Assembly: GCA_002790365.1 (NCBI GenBank)
Contig: PFVA01000143.1
Location: 1-49,328 of the forward strand
Direction: 5' to 3'
Length of the DNA: 49,328 bases
Source of the DNA: Ignavibacteriales bacterium CG_4_9_14_3_um_filter_30_11
Lineage (GTDB): Bacteria; Bacteroidota; Ignavibacteria; Ignavibacteriales; Ignavibacteriaceae
Translations under genes and position numbers: made by a program
Notes under the pieces: generated by a model
What the model saw: only the letters and a program-made list of their open reading frames with translations
Database searches by the model: none
Told to the model about the DNA's origin: nothing
Shown here: piece by piece, positions 1 to 9,568 of the stretch
How positions within the stretch are numbered: the first letter of the stretch is position 1
How the letters are laid out: each line of letters opens with the position of its first letter

Positions 1-8
1 AAGATGAG

Positions 9-84
9 TAACTAAGTATATGATCTTTATTTACTTACAAATTGTCGGCCCAGAGGGCAGATTTTCCAATGGAAAATCTGGGTT
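9..84. repeat. Truncated copy (right part) of a structured repeat; 76 bp identical to 31370-31445
   Basis: taactaagtatatgatctttatttacttacaaattgtcggcccagagggcagattttccaatggaaaatctgggtt occurs identically at 9-84 and 31370-31445; it contains the hairpin CAGATTTTCCAATGGAAAATCTG. Confidence 0.9.
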
Positions 85-150
85 CAATAATATTTTTAAT
101 TTATCCCCCATTTTATTATAAATGATTTGGGGAATTTTATTTTTTAAGAT

Positions 151-1773
151 ATGTATAAAAATTATTTTTATCTAAATAGAGAAATTATTGAATTGAACAA
201 CCAGCTTAGGGGTTATTTCTTTGATTCAATTTTTTCTCAGTTCAAAGATATTTTAATAATTTGTTTTAAAAAAGATGATGATGAAATTCATTTAGAAATA
301 TCTACAAACCCTGGCGATCCATATTTAGTTTTAAGAGATAATTTTTCTCGAGCTAAAAAAAATACTATTAATATTTTTAACAATTTCAATACATCAAAGT
401 TACTTGCGTTTGGAATAGCTGAGAATGATAGAATAATAAGAATAAAATCAAAAGATTATTCCCTTTATTTTTCTATTCGAGGTAAATACACTAATGTCTA
501 TTTTGCCTTTGATGACCATATAGAGACATTCAAAAAAATTGAAGAAGAAGTTATTAGCAAGTTTGCCGAAGAATTAAAGGATATAAATTTCATTTCTGAT
601 TTTAGAGAGTTGGATTTTATAGTCAAGTATAATGGAAAAGAAATCTCGCTACTTAAAAATGATTACCCAATAATTAATAAAGATATTATTCAAGAATATA
701 GAATAAGAAATAACAATATCATTATTTTATCTTCTCAGTTATTAATAGATATTTTATATGAAATAAAACATGATGAAATAGCTTGTTTTATTGACGACTA
801 CAATTTTATGGTCAAATTAGCTTCAATAAAATTCAAATCTTTTTTAGATAGTAAAAAACAAACATTTAGGACTTATCAGGAAGCATTAAATTTTTTAATT
901 AAAAAGAAAAGATATTTCGATAGGTTTGTAAATAGTAAAAAAATTATTGATAAATATTTAATCAAAGAAAAAGATTTTATATCATCAAAGCTTAATAGAT
1001 TGAAGGTATTATTAGATAAAGGTGAGCAGTCAGAGAGATATAAAAATATTGCTGACATTCTGCTAACAAATATTAGTTCGCTAAAGAAAGGAATGGATAA
1101 AATTATACTGGATGATTTTGATAATGTAAAAATTGAAATCAAATTGGATCCAAAATTATTACCTAAACAAAATATAGATAACTACTATACAAGATCTCGT
1201 GGAGAGAAGATTAGATTTAAAAAAGCTAAAGAAGAATTTGATATTGCTCAAAAAAGATTTTCTTTTTTAAAAATAATTGAAAATAAAATAAAATCAATTA
1301 ATGACTCAAAAGAGTTAGAATTACTAATGAATGAATTAAATTTAAAAAAAGATATAAAAAAGGATGTAAAAGGAAATATTACATCAAAATTTAAGACTTA
1401 TTTAATTGATGATAAGTATTATGTTTATGTAGGAAAAGACGGTAAGACAAACGACTTACTTACAACTAAATTTGCAAAGCAGAACGATATTTGGTTTCAT
1501 GTCAGAGGTCTTCCAGGTTCACATGTAATTTTAAGAATTGAAAACACAAAAGAAAACCCAAGTAAATCACTAATTAAAACTACTGCTTCTATTGCCGCAT
1601 TTCATAGTAAAGCAAAAACTGCAGGGCTTGTACCTGTTTCATTTGCACAAAAGAAATATGTTGTAAAGAAGAAAGGAATGGCTCCAGGAAAAGTATTAAT
1701 GTTAAAAGAAGAAACTGTATTAGTCAGACCGGAAATACCTAAGAATTGTGTTTACTTCTCTTCTTTAGATTAA
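151..1773 (+). CDS. rqcH: RqcH/NFACT-family protein (fibronectin-binding-protein-A-like)
   Basis: 540 aa; C-terminal NFACT-R-like region (YYVYVGKDGKTNDLLTTKFAKQNDIWFHVRGLPGSHVIL...KKGMAPGKVLMLKEETVLVRPEIPKN), central coiled-coil. Confidence 0.85.
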   Translation: MYKNYFYLNREIIELNNQLRGYFFDSIFSQFKDILIICFKKDDDEIHLEISTNPGDPYLVLRDNFSRAKKNTINIFNNFNTSKLLAFGIAENDRIIRIKSKDYSLYFSIRGKYTNVYFAFDDHIETFKKIEEEVISKFAEELKDINFISDFRELDFIVKYNGKEISLLKNDYPIINKDIIQEYRIRNNNIIILSSQLLIDILYEIKHDEIACFIDDYNFMVKLASIKFKSFLDSKKQTFRTYQEALNFLIKKKRYFDRFVNSKKIIDKYLIKEKDFISSKLNRLKVLLDKGEQSERYKNIADILLTNISSLKKGMDKIILDDFDNVKIEIKLDPKLLPKQNIDNYYTRSRGEKIRFKKAKEEFDIAQKRFSFLKIIENKIKSINDSKELELLMNELNLKKDIKKDVKGNITSKFKTYLIDDKYYVYVGKDGKTNDLLTTKFAKQNDIWFHVRGLPGSHVILRIENTKENPSKSLIKTTASIAAFHSKAKTAGLVPVSFAQKKYVVKKKGMAPGKVLMLKEETVLVRPEIPKNCVYFSSLD

Positions 1774-1787
1774 TTTATAAAATTTTT

Positions 1788-1876
1788 GTCATCACAAAAG
1801 ATTCTGCCAAGTGTAGCCATCTGTTAAAATTGCAAATAGAAATATAGGTTGCTTCGTTCTAAGGACTTGCAATGAC
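1788..1876. repeat. GTCAT...ATGAC palindromic intergenic repeat (degenerate copy)
   Basis: gtcatcacaaaagattctgcc...ggttgcttcgttctaaggacttgcaatgac; same layout as 46017-46106. Confidence 0.65.
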
Positions 1877-1901
1877 AAATTTGGAATTGTTTTAAAATGA
1901 A

Positions 1902-1961
1902 AATTGCTGAGAAAAAATCGCCCTCCTGAACTCTTAAGTTCTGTGAATTTTCCCAGCAATA
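1902..1961. other. Long imperfect hairpin in the convergent intergenic region
   Basis: AATTGCTGaGAAAA... pairs with ...TTTTCcCAGCAAT; inner GAACTcttAAGTTC. Confidence 0.45.
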
Positions 1962-2104
1962 TTAAGTGCTATATATGGATCAACACATTATATTTAGCAA
2001 TTCATATGCCGTTTAAATATTGTTTGTTTTTTTTGAAACAATGAAACAATTTAAAGGAAAAATAATTATCTATTTGACATTAAGTCCATTTTGAGACAAT
2101 TACA

Positions 2105-3304
2105 TTACTCATTTTCTATCCAATTTTTATGACAAAGGTTGATACTTTGTTCAAGTTGTTCTTTGTTTACTAGAATTGAAATCCTATATGATGTTGTTGA
2201 AATTCCAAAAATATTAATTTTGTTTTCTCTAAGTATTTTTTTCGATTCAATTAAGACAGTGTTGTCTTTATTTAATCCTTCACCAATTAATGAAAGAGTT
2301 GAATAATCTTTTTCAAAGATAAGTTCATCTTTATAAATTTCTCTCAAATTATGTTCTAATTTCCCCCAGTTGTAATGATCTTTTGGTGAAATTAAAAATG
2401 AGGCAGAAAGATTGTTCCCAAATAAATAATAATTTAGCTCTTTAATTTGAATCTGCCCTTGCTCTAAATTATTCAACAAATCGTTAAAAGATTTTTCTGA
2501 TTTAGAATTAAATAAAACTTTTATGATGTTATTTTCATAAACAACTGCAAAAACTCCTTTAGATTTACCGGAGGGAAAATTTCTGACTACAGTTTCATTA
2601 CCAGGTTTAAAAGTACTGCGAGCATAGATTGCAATATTTTTTTCTTTGGCAAATTGTACTGCCTGTGAGTTAAGTACAACGGCACCATTACTGCTCATCT
2701 CCTGCATTTGCTGATATGAAATCTCTTTTAAGTGTTTTGCATTTTCAACTAATGACGGATCTGCTGAATAAACACCATCAATATCTGAATATATTTCACA
2801 TCTTTCAGCATTTAAAGCTGCTGCTAAAGCAACAGCAGTTGTATCTGAGCCTCCCCTGCCTAAAGTTGTTATGTCCCTTTTATAACTTACACCTTGAAAT
2901 CCACCAACAACTACTACTTTATTTTTAGCTAATTCATCTTGTACACGAAATGGTCTAACTTCAATTACTCTTGCATTATTGTGTCTGTCATCAGTTATAA
3001 TTCCGCATTGTGAACCAGTTAATGAAATAGAATCTATTCCCAATTCATTCAATGCCATACAAAGTAAAGACATAGTAATTCTTTCACCGGTGCTAAGCAG
3101 CATATCCATTTCTCTTCTGGGTGGATTTTCAGAAATGTTTTTTGCCATTTCAATAAATTGATTTGTCGTTTTACCCATTGCTGAAACAACTACAACGACA
3201 CCTGTATCTTTTTTAGTAACTTCAGAAATTTTTTTTGCGATGAGTTTTATTTTAACAAAATCCGCAACACTGCTTCCCCCGTATTTTTGTACAATAATTT
3301 GCAA
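2105..3304 (-). CDS. lysC: Aspartate kinase
   Basis: [16 protein letters not shown]-terminus, [39 protein letters not shown]-terminal ACT-like region. Confidence 0.93.
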   Translation of the reverse strand: MQIIVQKYGGSSVADFVKIKLIAKKISEVTKKDTGVVVVVSAMGKTTNQFIEMAKNISENPPRREMDMLLSTGERITMSLLCMALNELGIDSISLTGSQCGIITDDRHNNARVIEVRPFRVQDELAKNKVVVVGGFQGVSYKRDITTLGRGGSDTTAVALAAALNAERCEIYSDIDGVYSADPSLVENAKHLKEISYQQMQEMSSNGAVVLNSQAVQFAKEKNIAIYARSTFKPGNETVVRNFPSGKSKGVFAVVYENNIIKVLFNSKSEKSFNDLLNNLEQGQIQIKELNYYLFGNNLSASFLISPKDHYNWGKLEHNLREIYKDELIFEKDYSTLSLIGEGLNKDNTVLIESKKILRENKINIFGISTTSYRISILVNKEQLEQSINLCHKNWIENE

Positions 3305-3321
3305 TATCTATTACCTTGTTT

Positions 3322-3413
3322 GTCATTTCGATCCCGCCAAAAGCGGGAAAGAAATCTTTCATAAAAATTTATGCATAAAAGATATCTCAGTCGCTCCGCT
3401 TCTTCGATATGAC
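3322..3413. repeat. GTCATTTCGA...TCGATATGAC palindromic intergenic repeat
   Basis: gtcatttcgatcccgccaaaagcggga...cagtcgctccgcttcttcgatatgac between dapH and lysC; contains the dyad cccgccaaaagcggg. Confidence 0.75.
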
Positions 3414-3424
3414 ATTATTAATTT

Positions 3425-4129
3425 TTATTTTTTAAGAGTTCTCAGTGATTCCATCAACTGAGTTTTGCTTTTTGTTTTTTCATCTACAGTTTTAATTTTT
3501 CGAGCGGGGACACCCACCATAACTGAATCAGGTTCTACATTTTCAATAACGACTGAACCGGCAGCTATTACAGACCCTTTGCCTACTTTTACACCTTCCA
3601 AAATAACAGCGTTGGCTCCTATTAGAACATTATCTTCTATAATTACAGGATCTGCACTTGGAGGCTCTACTACACCCGCTAAAACAGTACCTGCACCTAT
3701 GTGACAGTTATCACCTACTATAGCTCTTCCACCAACAACAACATTCATATCTATCATAGTATTTTTACCAATAATTGCTCCAATATTTAGAACTGATCCC
3801 ATCATAATTACACAGTTATCTCCAATTTCAACTAAATCTCTAATAAATGAACCTGGTTCTATTCTTGCATTGTATTTTGTTAAATCAGCTAAAGGAATAG
3901 CAGAGTTTCTTCTGTCGTTTTCAATTCTATATTTTTTTATAAATTTTTTGTTAGTAGAATGAAAACCATCAAATTCATCAAATTCACAAAATAAAATACC
4001 GGAGATTTCATTTCCATAATAATCTAATTTTGAAAAATCTATTTTATCCAATTCACCATTTAAATAAACTTTCAATGGCGTTTTTTTCTCTGAATCTGAT
4101 ATATATTTTATTATTTCATAGGAATCCAT
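3425..4129 (-). CDS. dapH: Tetrahydrodipicolinate N-acetyltransferase (DapH-like, left-handed beta-helix)
   Basis: N-terminal DapH-type domain, hexapeptide repeats ([56 protein letters not shown]); next to dapB/dapA/lysC. Confidence 0.88.
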   Translation of the reverse strand: MDSYEIIKYISDSEKKTPLKVYLNGELDKIDFSKLDYYGNEISGILFCEFDEFDGFHSTNKKFIKKYRIENDRRNSAIPLADLTKYNARIEPGSFIRDLVEIGDNCVIMMGSVLNIGAIIGKNTMIDMNVVVGGRAIVGDNCHIGAGTVLAGVVEPPSADPVIIEDNVLIGANAVILEGVKVGKGSVIAAGSVVIENVEPDSVMVGVPARKIKTVDEKTKSKTQLMESLRTLKK

Positions 4130-4140
4130 AATAAGCCTTT

Positions 4141-4803
4141 TTATTTTTTATTTTCAACTACATCTTTAAAAGAAAATAAGCCTTTTTTCTTCTTTAAAAT
4201 ATAATTTACGCTTTTCAGTATACCTTCGGCAAAAGTTTTTCTGGAAGTTGCACTATGTGATATAGATAGTACCTCGCCTAATCCTCCATATTTAATTGTA
4301 TGTTCACCCTGCACATTACCTAATCTGGAAGAATTAACCTGAACATCTTTGCGATGAACTAAATCTTTAATCATTTTCGCAGTACCGGACGGTTTGTCTT
4401 TCTTAAATCTATGATGCACTTCGGATATTTCCACATCCCAGTCCTTTAATTTTTTACTGCTTTCTTCAACAAGTTTTAATAAAACCTGAATTCCGAAAGA
4501 ATAATTACTGCTCAAAATAACAGGGACATAGTTAGACAAATGCTTTAATCCTTTAATTTGGTCTGGTGATAGGCCTGTGGTTGCTACTACTATTGGGACT
4601 AATAATTTTTCCGAAAGTTTAATTGATTGATCTACAGTATTTGATAAGCCACACTCAATAATTACATCTGGTTTTTCTAGCTGTTCATTTATTTTTCTGT
4701 TTACTTTAAGAACAAGCTTATAACCTTTTTCTTGAAAAAGATTGACTACTTCTTTTCCTAATTTTCCAGTAAATCCTATTACACCGAATTTTAATTTCTT
4801 CAT
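4141..4803 (-). CDS. dapB: 4-hydroxy-tetrahydrodipicolinate reductase
   Basis: [19 protein letters not shown] nucleotide-binding motif; [16 protein letters not shown] active-site motif. Confidence 0.9.
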   Translation of the reverse strand: MKKLKFGVIGFTGKLGKEVVNLFQEKGYKLVLKVNRKINEQLEKPDVIIECGLSNTVDQSIKLSEKLLVPIVVATTGLSPDQIKGLKHLSNYVPVILSSNYSFGIQVLLKLVEESSKKLKDWDVEISEVHHRFKKDKPSGTAKMIKDLVHRKDVQVNSSRLGNVQGEHTIKYGGLGEVLSISHSATSRKTFAEGILKSVNYILKKKKGLFSFKDVVENKK

Positions 4804-4805
4804 TC

Positions 4806-5678
4806 TTATTTAATCTCTAACATAGACCTATTTAATATTTCTTTACTTTTATCTGAGATTGAACCTAGTGGTAATCTTAATTTATTTTCACAATATCCTA
4901 ATTTGCTCATAACATATTTAATTGGAGCAGGGTTAGTTTCAATAAAAAGATCATTCATCATTTTGAGATATTTGTTATGGAAGACAAGACTCTTGTCATA
5001 ATTTTTGTTCAAATAACTATCTACAATTTGTTTCATCTGTTTTGGGTAAGAATTTGAAAAAACAGAGATTACACCATTTGCACCAAGTGACATAATAGGT
5101 AAGGTTTGATCATCATTGCCAGAAAAAACAAACAATGATTTTGGTTTAATGGAACAAAGGTGAGCTATTTGTGAAATGCTCCCACTCGCTTCTTTTACAG
5201 CTACTATATTATTGTTCAAATTATGAATTTTTACAACTGTTTCAGGCAGCAAGTTCATACTTGTTCTAGAGGGGACATTATACAAAATAATAGGCAGCTT
5301 TGTGTTTGAAGAAATAAAGGAATAATGTTCTATTAAGCTTTCTTGAGTACCTTTATTATAATAAGGATTAACAATTAATAATCCATCAGGTTTAAATTCT
5401 TCAGCTTGTTTATTCCAGAATATTACTTTCTTTGTGTCGTTGCTTCCTGTACCAATTATTATTTTGCATTTTTTCTTTGCAGTTTCTGTAACGGTTTTAA
5501 TAATATTATATCTTTCTTCGTCAGTTATTACAGGTGCTTCCCCTGTCGTTCCTAATATTATAATTGCATCTATTTTATTATCTGTCTGAAATTTTGTTAT
5601 TCTTTTTAATGAATTATAATCCACTTCCCCATTTTTTAGAAAAGGAGTGATTATAGCTGTTCCAACACCATTAAACAT
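4806..5678 (-). CDS. dapA: 4-hydroxy-tetrahydrodipicolinate synthase
   Basis: MFNGVGTAIITPFLKNGEVDY, GTTGEAPVITDEE, LYNVPSRTSMNL, VAVKEASG. Confidence 0.95.
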   Translation of the reverse strand: MFNGVGTAIITPFLKNGEVDYNSLKRITKFQTDNKIDAIIILGTTGEAPVITDEERYNIIKTVTETAKKKCKIIIGTGSNDTKKVIFWNKQAEEFKPDGLLIVNPYYNKGTQESLIEHYSFISSNTKLPIILYNVPSRTSMNLLPETVVKIHNLNNNIVAVKEASGSISQIAHLCSIKPKSLFVFSGNDDQTLPIMSLGANGVISVFSNSYPKQMKQIVDSYLNKNYDKSLVFHNKYLKMMNDLFIETNPAPIKYVMSKLGYCENKLRLPLGSISDKSKEILNRSMLEIK

Positions 5679-5844
5679 ATTTATTAACTCAATAATTGTG
5701 AAAAAATCATTATATGAATATATATATTTTTAGAATGATGTTTAAAACAAATAATTAAATAATTTATTATAAGAGTTATGACATTATTTTGAAAGAAATG
5801 TATATTTGTAATCAATAAAATTATAAATAATACTTGTACGACAA

Positions 5845-5874
5845 TGTTTGGAAATCGAAGAGGCAAATTATAAT
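5845..5874 (+). promoter_or_regulatory. Putative promoter for tRNA-Arg
   Basis: Consensus TATAAT at 5869-5874, 15 nt before the tRNA 5' end; TTTGGA lies about 16 nt upstream as a weak -35-like element. Confidence 0.45.
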
Positions 5875-5889
5875 TTATTAATAAAAAAT

Positions 5890-5963
5890 GCGCCCGTAGC
5901 TCAATTGGATAGAGTGCTTGACTACGGATCAAGAGGTTGAGGGTTCGACTCCTTCCGGGCGTA
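5890..5963 (+). tRNA. tRNA-Arg, anticodon ACG
   Basis: Cloverleaf: acceptor GCGCCCG/CGGGCGT, D-arm GCTCAATTGGATAGAGT, anticodon stem-loop CTTGA-CTACGGA-TCAAG (anticodon ACG), T-arm with GGTTCGACTCC; CCA not encoded. Confidence 0.95.
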
Positions 5964-5970
5964 CAAACTT

Positions 5971-5996
5971 AACTCTCTCCAAAGAGAGTTTTTTTT
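5971..5996 (+). terminator. Intrinsic terminator after tRNA-Arg, immediately before tadA
   Basis: AACTCTCT-CCAA-AGAGAGTT perfect 8-bp stem followed by a T-tract. Confidence 0.85.
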
Positions 5997-6012
5997 ATTT
6001 AAGATTAATCTG

Positions 6013-6474
6013 ATGTTTGCAAAAAATGTTTATAACTTTATGTACTCTGCCCTTCAGGAAGCAGAACAAGCCTTTTCACTTAAAGAGGTTCCAGTCGGAG
6101 CTGTAATAACACATAATGATAAAATAATAGGCAAAGGATTCAATCAAGTAGAAAAATTAAAAGACCCAACTGCACACGCAGAAATGATTGCTATAACTTC
6201 TGCAGCTAATCATTTGGGAAACTGGAGATTGGATGAATGTGACATATATGTAACATTAGAACCCTGCATTATGTGTGCTGGAGCGATTTTAAATTCCAGA
6301 TTGAAAAACTTGTACTTCTCAGCATTTGATCCAAAGTTTGGTGCATGCGGATCTGTATATAATTTGATAGAAGAAAAAAAATATAATCATACATTAAATA
6401 TATATTCCGGTATTTACGAATCTGAGAGTAAAGATTTGTTAGAAAAATTTTTCAAAAAGATACGCAAATCTTAA
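6013..6474 (+). CDS. tadA: tRNA adenosine(34) deaminase TadA
   Basis: HAEMIAI (zinc/catalytic HAE) and PCIMCAGAI (PCxxC) deaminase motifs; EVPVGAVI N-terminal region. Confidence 0.92.
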   Translation: MFAKNVYNFMYSALQEAEQAFSLKEVPVGAVITHNDKIIGKGFNQVEKLKDPTAHAEMIAITSAANHLGNWRLDECDIYVTLEPCIMCAGAILNSRLKNLYFSAFDPKFGACGSVYNLIEEKKYNHTLNIYSGIYESESKDLLEKFFKKIRKS

Positions 6475-6531
6475 AATATAAATTATTAGTTTACATACTT
6501 AAAAAAATTTTCTTTTTAAAATAGGTTTGTA

Positions 6532-7197
6532 ATGAGGATATTATTGTTCGGAATGCCGGGAGTTGGGAAAGGTACTCAGGCTAAGATATTGTCTTCAAAA
6601 TTAAATATCCCTCACATTTCTACAGGGGAAATTTTAAGGCAAGCAGTAAATGATGAAACTAATCTTGGTAAAAAAGCAAAAGAAATAATGCACGCGGGTG
6701 AATTGGTGCCGGATTCTGTAATGATAGGAATTATAAAGGAAACATTTTCTCAACCAAGATGCAAAAATGGTTTTATTTTAGATGGTTTCCCGAGGACAAC
6801 AATTCAGGCCGAAGAGCTTGACAAATTGATAGAAGAACTTAAGCTAACAAATGTTGTGGTATTATCAATAACTGCTCCTGTAACTGAAATTATAAAAAGA
6901 TTAACAGACAGATTAACATGTAAAAATTGTAAAAGTATATTTACTAAAAATGAAGTTAAAGATTTAGAAAAATGTCCGGTATGTAATGCCAAAAAAAGCT
7001 TTTATCAAAGAAAGGATGACACTGAATCTGTTATTAAAAATAGGATAGAAGTCTTTAATAATGTTACAAAGTCTGTTTTAGATTATTATAAGTATAAAAG
7101 AGAAGTAATTTTTATTGACGGAAATGATACGGTAGAAAATGTTAACAAAAAAATATTGGATAAAATAACATCAAAATTTGATGAAATTAAATATTAG
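6532..7197 (+). CDS. adk: Adenylate kinase, zinc-finger LID type
   Basis: LFGMPGVGKGTQA P-loop; GFILDGFPRT; LID with CKNC...CPVC. Confidence 0.95.
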   Translation: MRILLFGMPGVGKGTQAKILSSKLNIPHISTGEILRQAVNDETNLGKKAKEIMHAGELVPDSVMIGIIKETFSQPRCKNGFILDGFPRTTIQAEELDKLIEELKLTNVVVLSITAPVTEIIKRLTDRLTCKNCKSIFTKNEVKDLEKCPVCNAKKSFYQRKDDTESVIKNRIEVFNNVTKSVLDYYKYKREVIFIDGNDTVENVNKKILDKITSKFDEIKY

Positions 7198-7853
7198 ATC
7201 TTATAATCAAGTGCAACACCATCAATTAATTTGATGACTTTCGCATTTATTTTTTTTACCATATCATAATCGTGTGTAGTTATTAAAACAGATGTTCCTC
7301 TGCTATTAATATTTTTGATCAACTGTAATATTTCTTCCGATGTCTCCGGATCAAGATTTCCTGTAGGTTCATCAGCCAAAAACAAAATTGGTTCTTTTAT
7401 CATAGCTCTGGCTATACCAACTCTTTGTTGTTCTCCCCCTGAAAGTTCATTTGGCATACTAAATCTTCTGTGTATCAAGCCAACATCAGTTAAAACATTA
7501 TTTATTTTTTGCTTAATAAGTTTTTTAGGAGTTCCTATTGATTCTAAAATAAAGGATAGATTATCATAAATATTTCTATCTGATAGCAATTTAAAATCTT
7601 GAAACACTACTCCCAATTTCTTCCTTAATTCGGGTAACATTCTGGCTTTAATATTTGAAGAACTAAATTCTCCGATATCAACTGTGCCTGAGTCAGGTAA
7701 AATATTCATATAAACCATCTGCATAAGTGTAGATTTACCAGCTCCACTTTTACCAATGATAAATGTAAAATCACCCGGAGATAGATTGAAACTTAGATCT
7801 CTAAATATAAGTTCAGAGTTATAGCCGTATTGTACATGATTAAAATTTAACAT
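7194..7853 (-). CDS. ftsE: Cell-division ABC transporter ATP-binding protein FtsE
   Basis: Walker A GKSGAGKST, signature LSGGEQQRVGIARAM, Walker B ILFLADEPTGNLDPETS; FtsE-like VFQDFKLL. Confidence 0.88.
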   Translation of the reverse strand: MLNFNHVQYGYNSELIFRDLSFNLSPGDFTFIIGKSGAGKSTLMQMVYMNILPDSGTVDIGEFSSSNIKARMLPELRKKLGVVFQDFKLLSDRNIYDNLSFILESIGTPKKLIKQKINNVLTDVGLIHRRFSMPNELSGGEQQRVGIARAMIKEPILFLADEPTGNLDPETSEEILQLIKNINSRGTSVLITTHDYDMVKKINAKVIKLIDGVALDYKI

Positions 7854-7857
7854 AAAA

Positions 7858-8589
7858 TCATTTAATTTTTTTTACAATAAACTGTACTCTATTTGAATTT
7901 TCGGTTGCATCATTAAAAGTAAAAGCATCAAAACATTCTAACACATATAATCCACATTTTTGAAGTAACCTAAAATAATCAAAAAATGGATATATCTTTT
8001 GCTTATGTACTTCTTTATAAACATTTTTATTTTTTAATTTAATTTCAAATGTATTTTTATGAATTCTATTTATTTCATCATAAGAAGATAAATGTTTATA
8101 AGTTATTTCTTTAAACTTCCCTTCTCTTATAGGTACTTTAATATGAATTTTACTGTTATTTTCCAAACTTACATCAAAAGTAAAGATACCTGTGTCTGAA
8201 AGCAAATTATGTATGCTTGTAAATAATTTTAATAGATCATTTTTTTTTATCAGATAATTTATACTATCAAAGCAGCTAATTACTAAATCAAATGAATATT
8301 TAAAAGGTAAAGATGTCATATTTGAACAAACTTTTTTTACTTTTTTATCTTTAGAAGAGTTAAGCATCGAAAAAGATAAATCAGTCGCAATAATATTCTT
8401 GAAATTATCTTTTAGATAAAAAGCCAGTAAACAATTTCCGGCACCTAATTCTAAAACATTTGATTTATTAGTCACATAATTTTCTGAAAGCATTACAAGA
8501 TAATCAGACCAATATTTATAGTTTATTTTCCTCATTAAGTGAGGATAAATTTTAGAGACTAAAAGATAATTTTTTTTATAAATTGGCAT
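7858..8589 (-). CDS. Class I SAM-dependent methyltransferase; likely start at internal ATG (ORF track begins at 8640)
   Basis: VLELGAGNCLLAFYL motif I, IATDLSFSML; the ATG at 8589 (MPIYKKNYLL) reduces overlap with pdxA from 65 to 14 bp. Confidence 0.75.
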   Translation of the reverse strand: MPIYKKNYLLVSKIYPHLMRKINYKYWSDYLVMLSENYVTNKSNVLELGAGNCLLAFYLKDNFKNIIATDLSFSMLNSSKDKKVKKVCSNMTSLPFKYSFDLVISCFDSINYLIKKNDLLKLFTSIHNLLSDTGIFTFDVSLENNSKIHIKVPIREGKFKEITYKHLSSYDEINRIHKNTFEIKLKNKNVYKEVHKQKIYPFFDYFRLLQKCGLYVLECFDAFTFNDATENSNRVQFIVKKIK

Positions 8590-9568
8590 TAACTCTTTTT
8601 CTGCTTTTGGCAATTTGTTCTGCAAAATAAAAGGCTTCAAGCATACTTAATTCATCAGCAATAAATCTTCCTGCAATATCAAAAGCTGTTCCATGGTCAG
8701 GTGAAGTGCGTATAATTGGCAAACCTGCAGTGTAATTTACTCCCTTTCCTGAGTTTAACAATTTGAATGGAATTAAAACCTGATCGTGATACATTCCAAT
8801 TATCATATCAAATTCTTTGTATTTATGTTTTGCAAAAAAAGCATCTGATGAAAAAGGGCCAAACAAATATTTGCTGTATTTACTTTTTTTAATTGAAGGG
8901 ATTATTATTTTTTCTTCTTCATCACCTATAATTCCATCTTCACCGCTATGTGGATTCAAACCCAGGACAGCAACTTTAGGATCTTTTATTTTAAAATCAT
9001 TTTTTAATGAATTGAAAATAATTTCAAAAGAAGATAATAATTTTTTAACTGTTAATTCTTTAATAATTTTATTTATTGGTGTATGAATTGTTACTAAAGA
9101 TGATTTCATTTTATCAGAAAGGAATAGCATTGAAAAATTTTTTGTTTTGCACCAACTAGCCAACATTTCAGTATGACCTGGATATTTTACTCCCGCTAAT
9201 GATATAGCTTTTTTTGAAATTGGAGCAGTAATCATAGCGTCAGCTTTTTTTTCTTTAAGTAGAGAAAAAGCTTTTTTGATAGAATTATAAGAAGTTAGTC
9301 CAGAAGCTGCAGTTGTTTTTGAATAATTTATTTTGATATTGTTAAGCTTTAAGATATAAAATCTTTTGGTTAGCTTTTTGGGCAGATTATCAACAACTGA
9401 AAATGGGATTTTAAATTTTATATTAGAAGAAACTTCTTCAAATACATTTTGAGGGGTGATAAAAATAAATTTATGATTTGTAGTCTTATAAAGTTTCTTA
9501 ATGGATTTGATTACAATTTCCGGTCCAATTCCGTTTACATCGCCGCATGTAAAAATAAAATTGCTCAT
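8576..9568 (-). CDS. pdxA: 4-hydroxythreonine-4-phosphate dehydrogenase PdxA
   Basis: CGDVNGIGPEIVIKS, PGHTEMLA, LNPHSGEDG, GMYHDQVLIPFK, SPDHGTAFDIAG. Confidence 0.93.
   Translation of the reverse strand: MSNFIFTCGDVNGIGPEIVIKSIKKLYKTTNHKFIFITPQNVFEEVSSNIKFKIPFSVVDNLPKKLTKRFYILKLNNIKINYSKTTAASGLTSYNSIKKAFSLLKEKKADAMITAPISKKAISLAGVKYPGHTEMLASWCKTKNFSMLFLSDKMKSSLVTIHTPINKIIKELTVKKLLSSFEIIFNSLKNDFKIKDPKVAVLGLNPHSGEDGIIGDEEEKIIIPSIKKSKYSKYLFGPFSSDAFFAKHKYKEFDMIIGMYHDQVLIPFKLLNSGKGVNYTAGLPIIRTSPDHGTAFDIAGRFIADELSMLEAFYFAEQIAKSRKRVNANL

Noticed and set aside
876-1142. Antisense ORF within rqcH
   Set aside because: Lies entirely inside a well-supported gene on the other strand; composition is typical of a shadow ORF.
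5684-5932. 82-aa minus-strand ORF
   Set aside because: Overlaps the tRNA-Arg gene and its promoter region; low-complexity AT-rich translation without family features.
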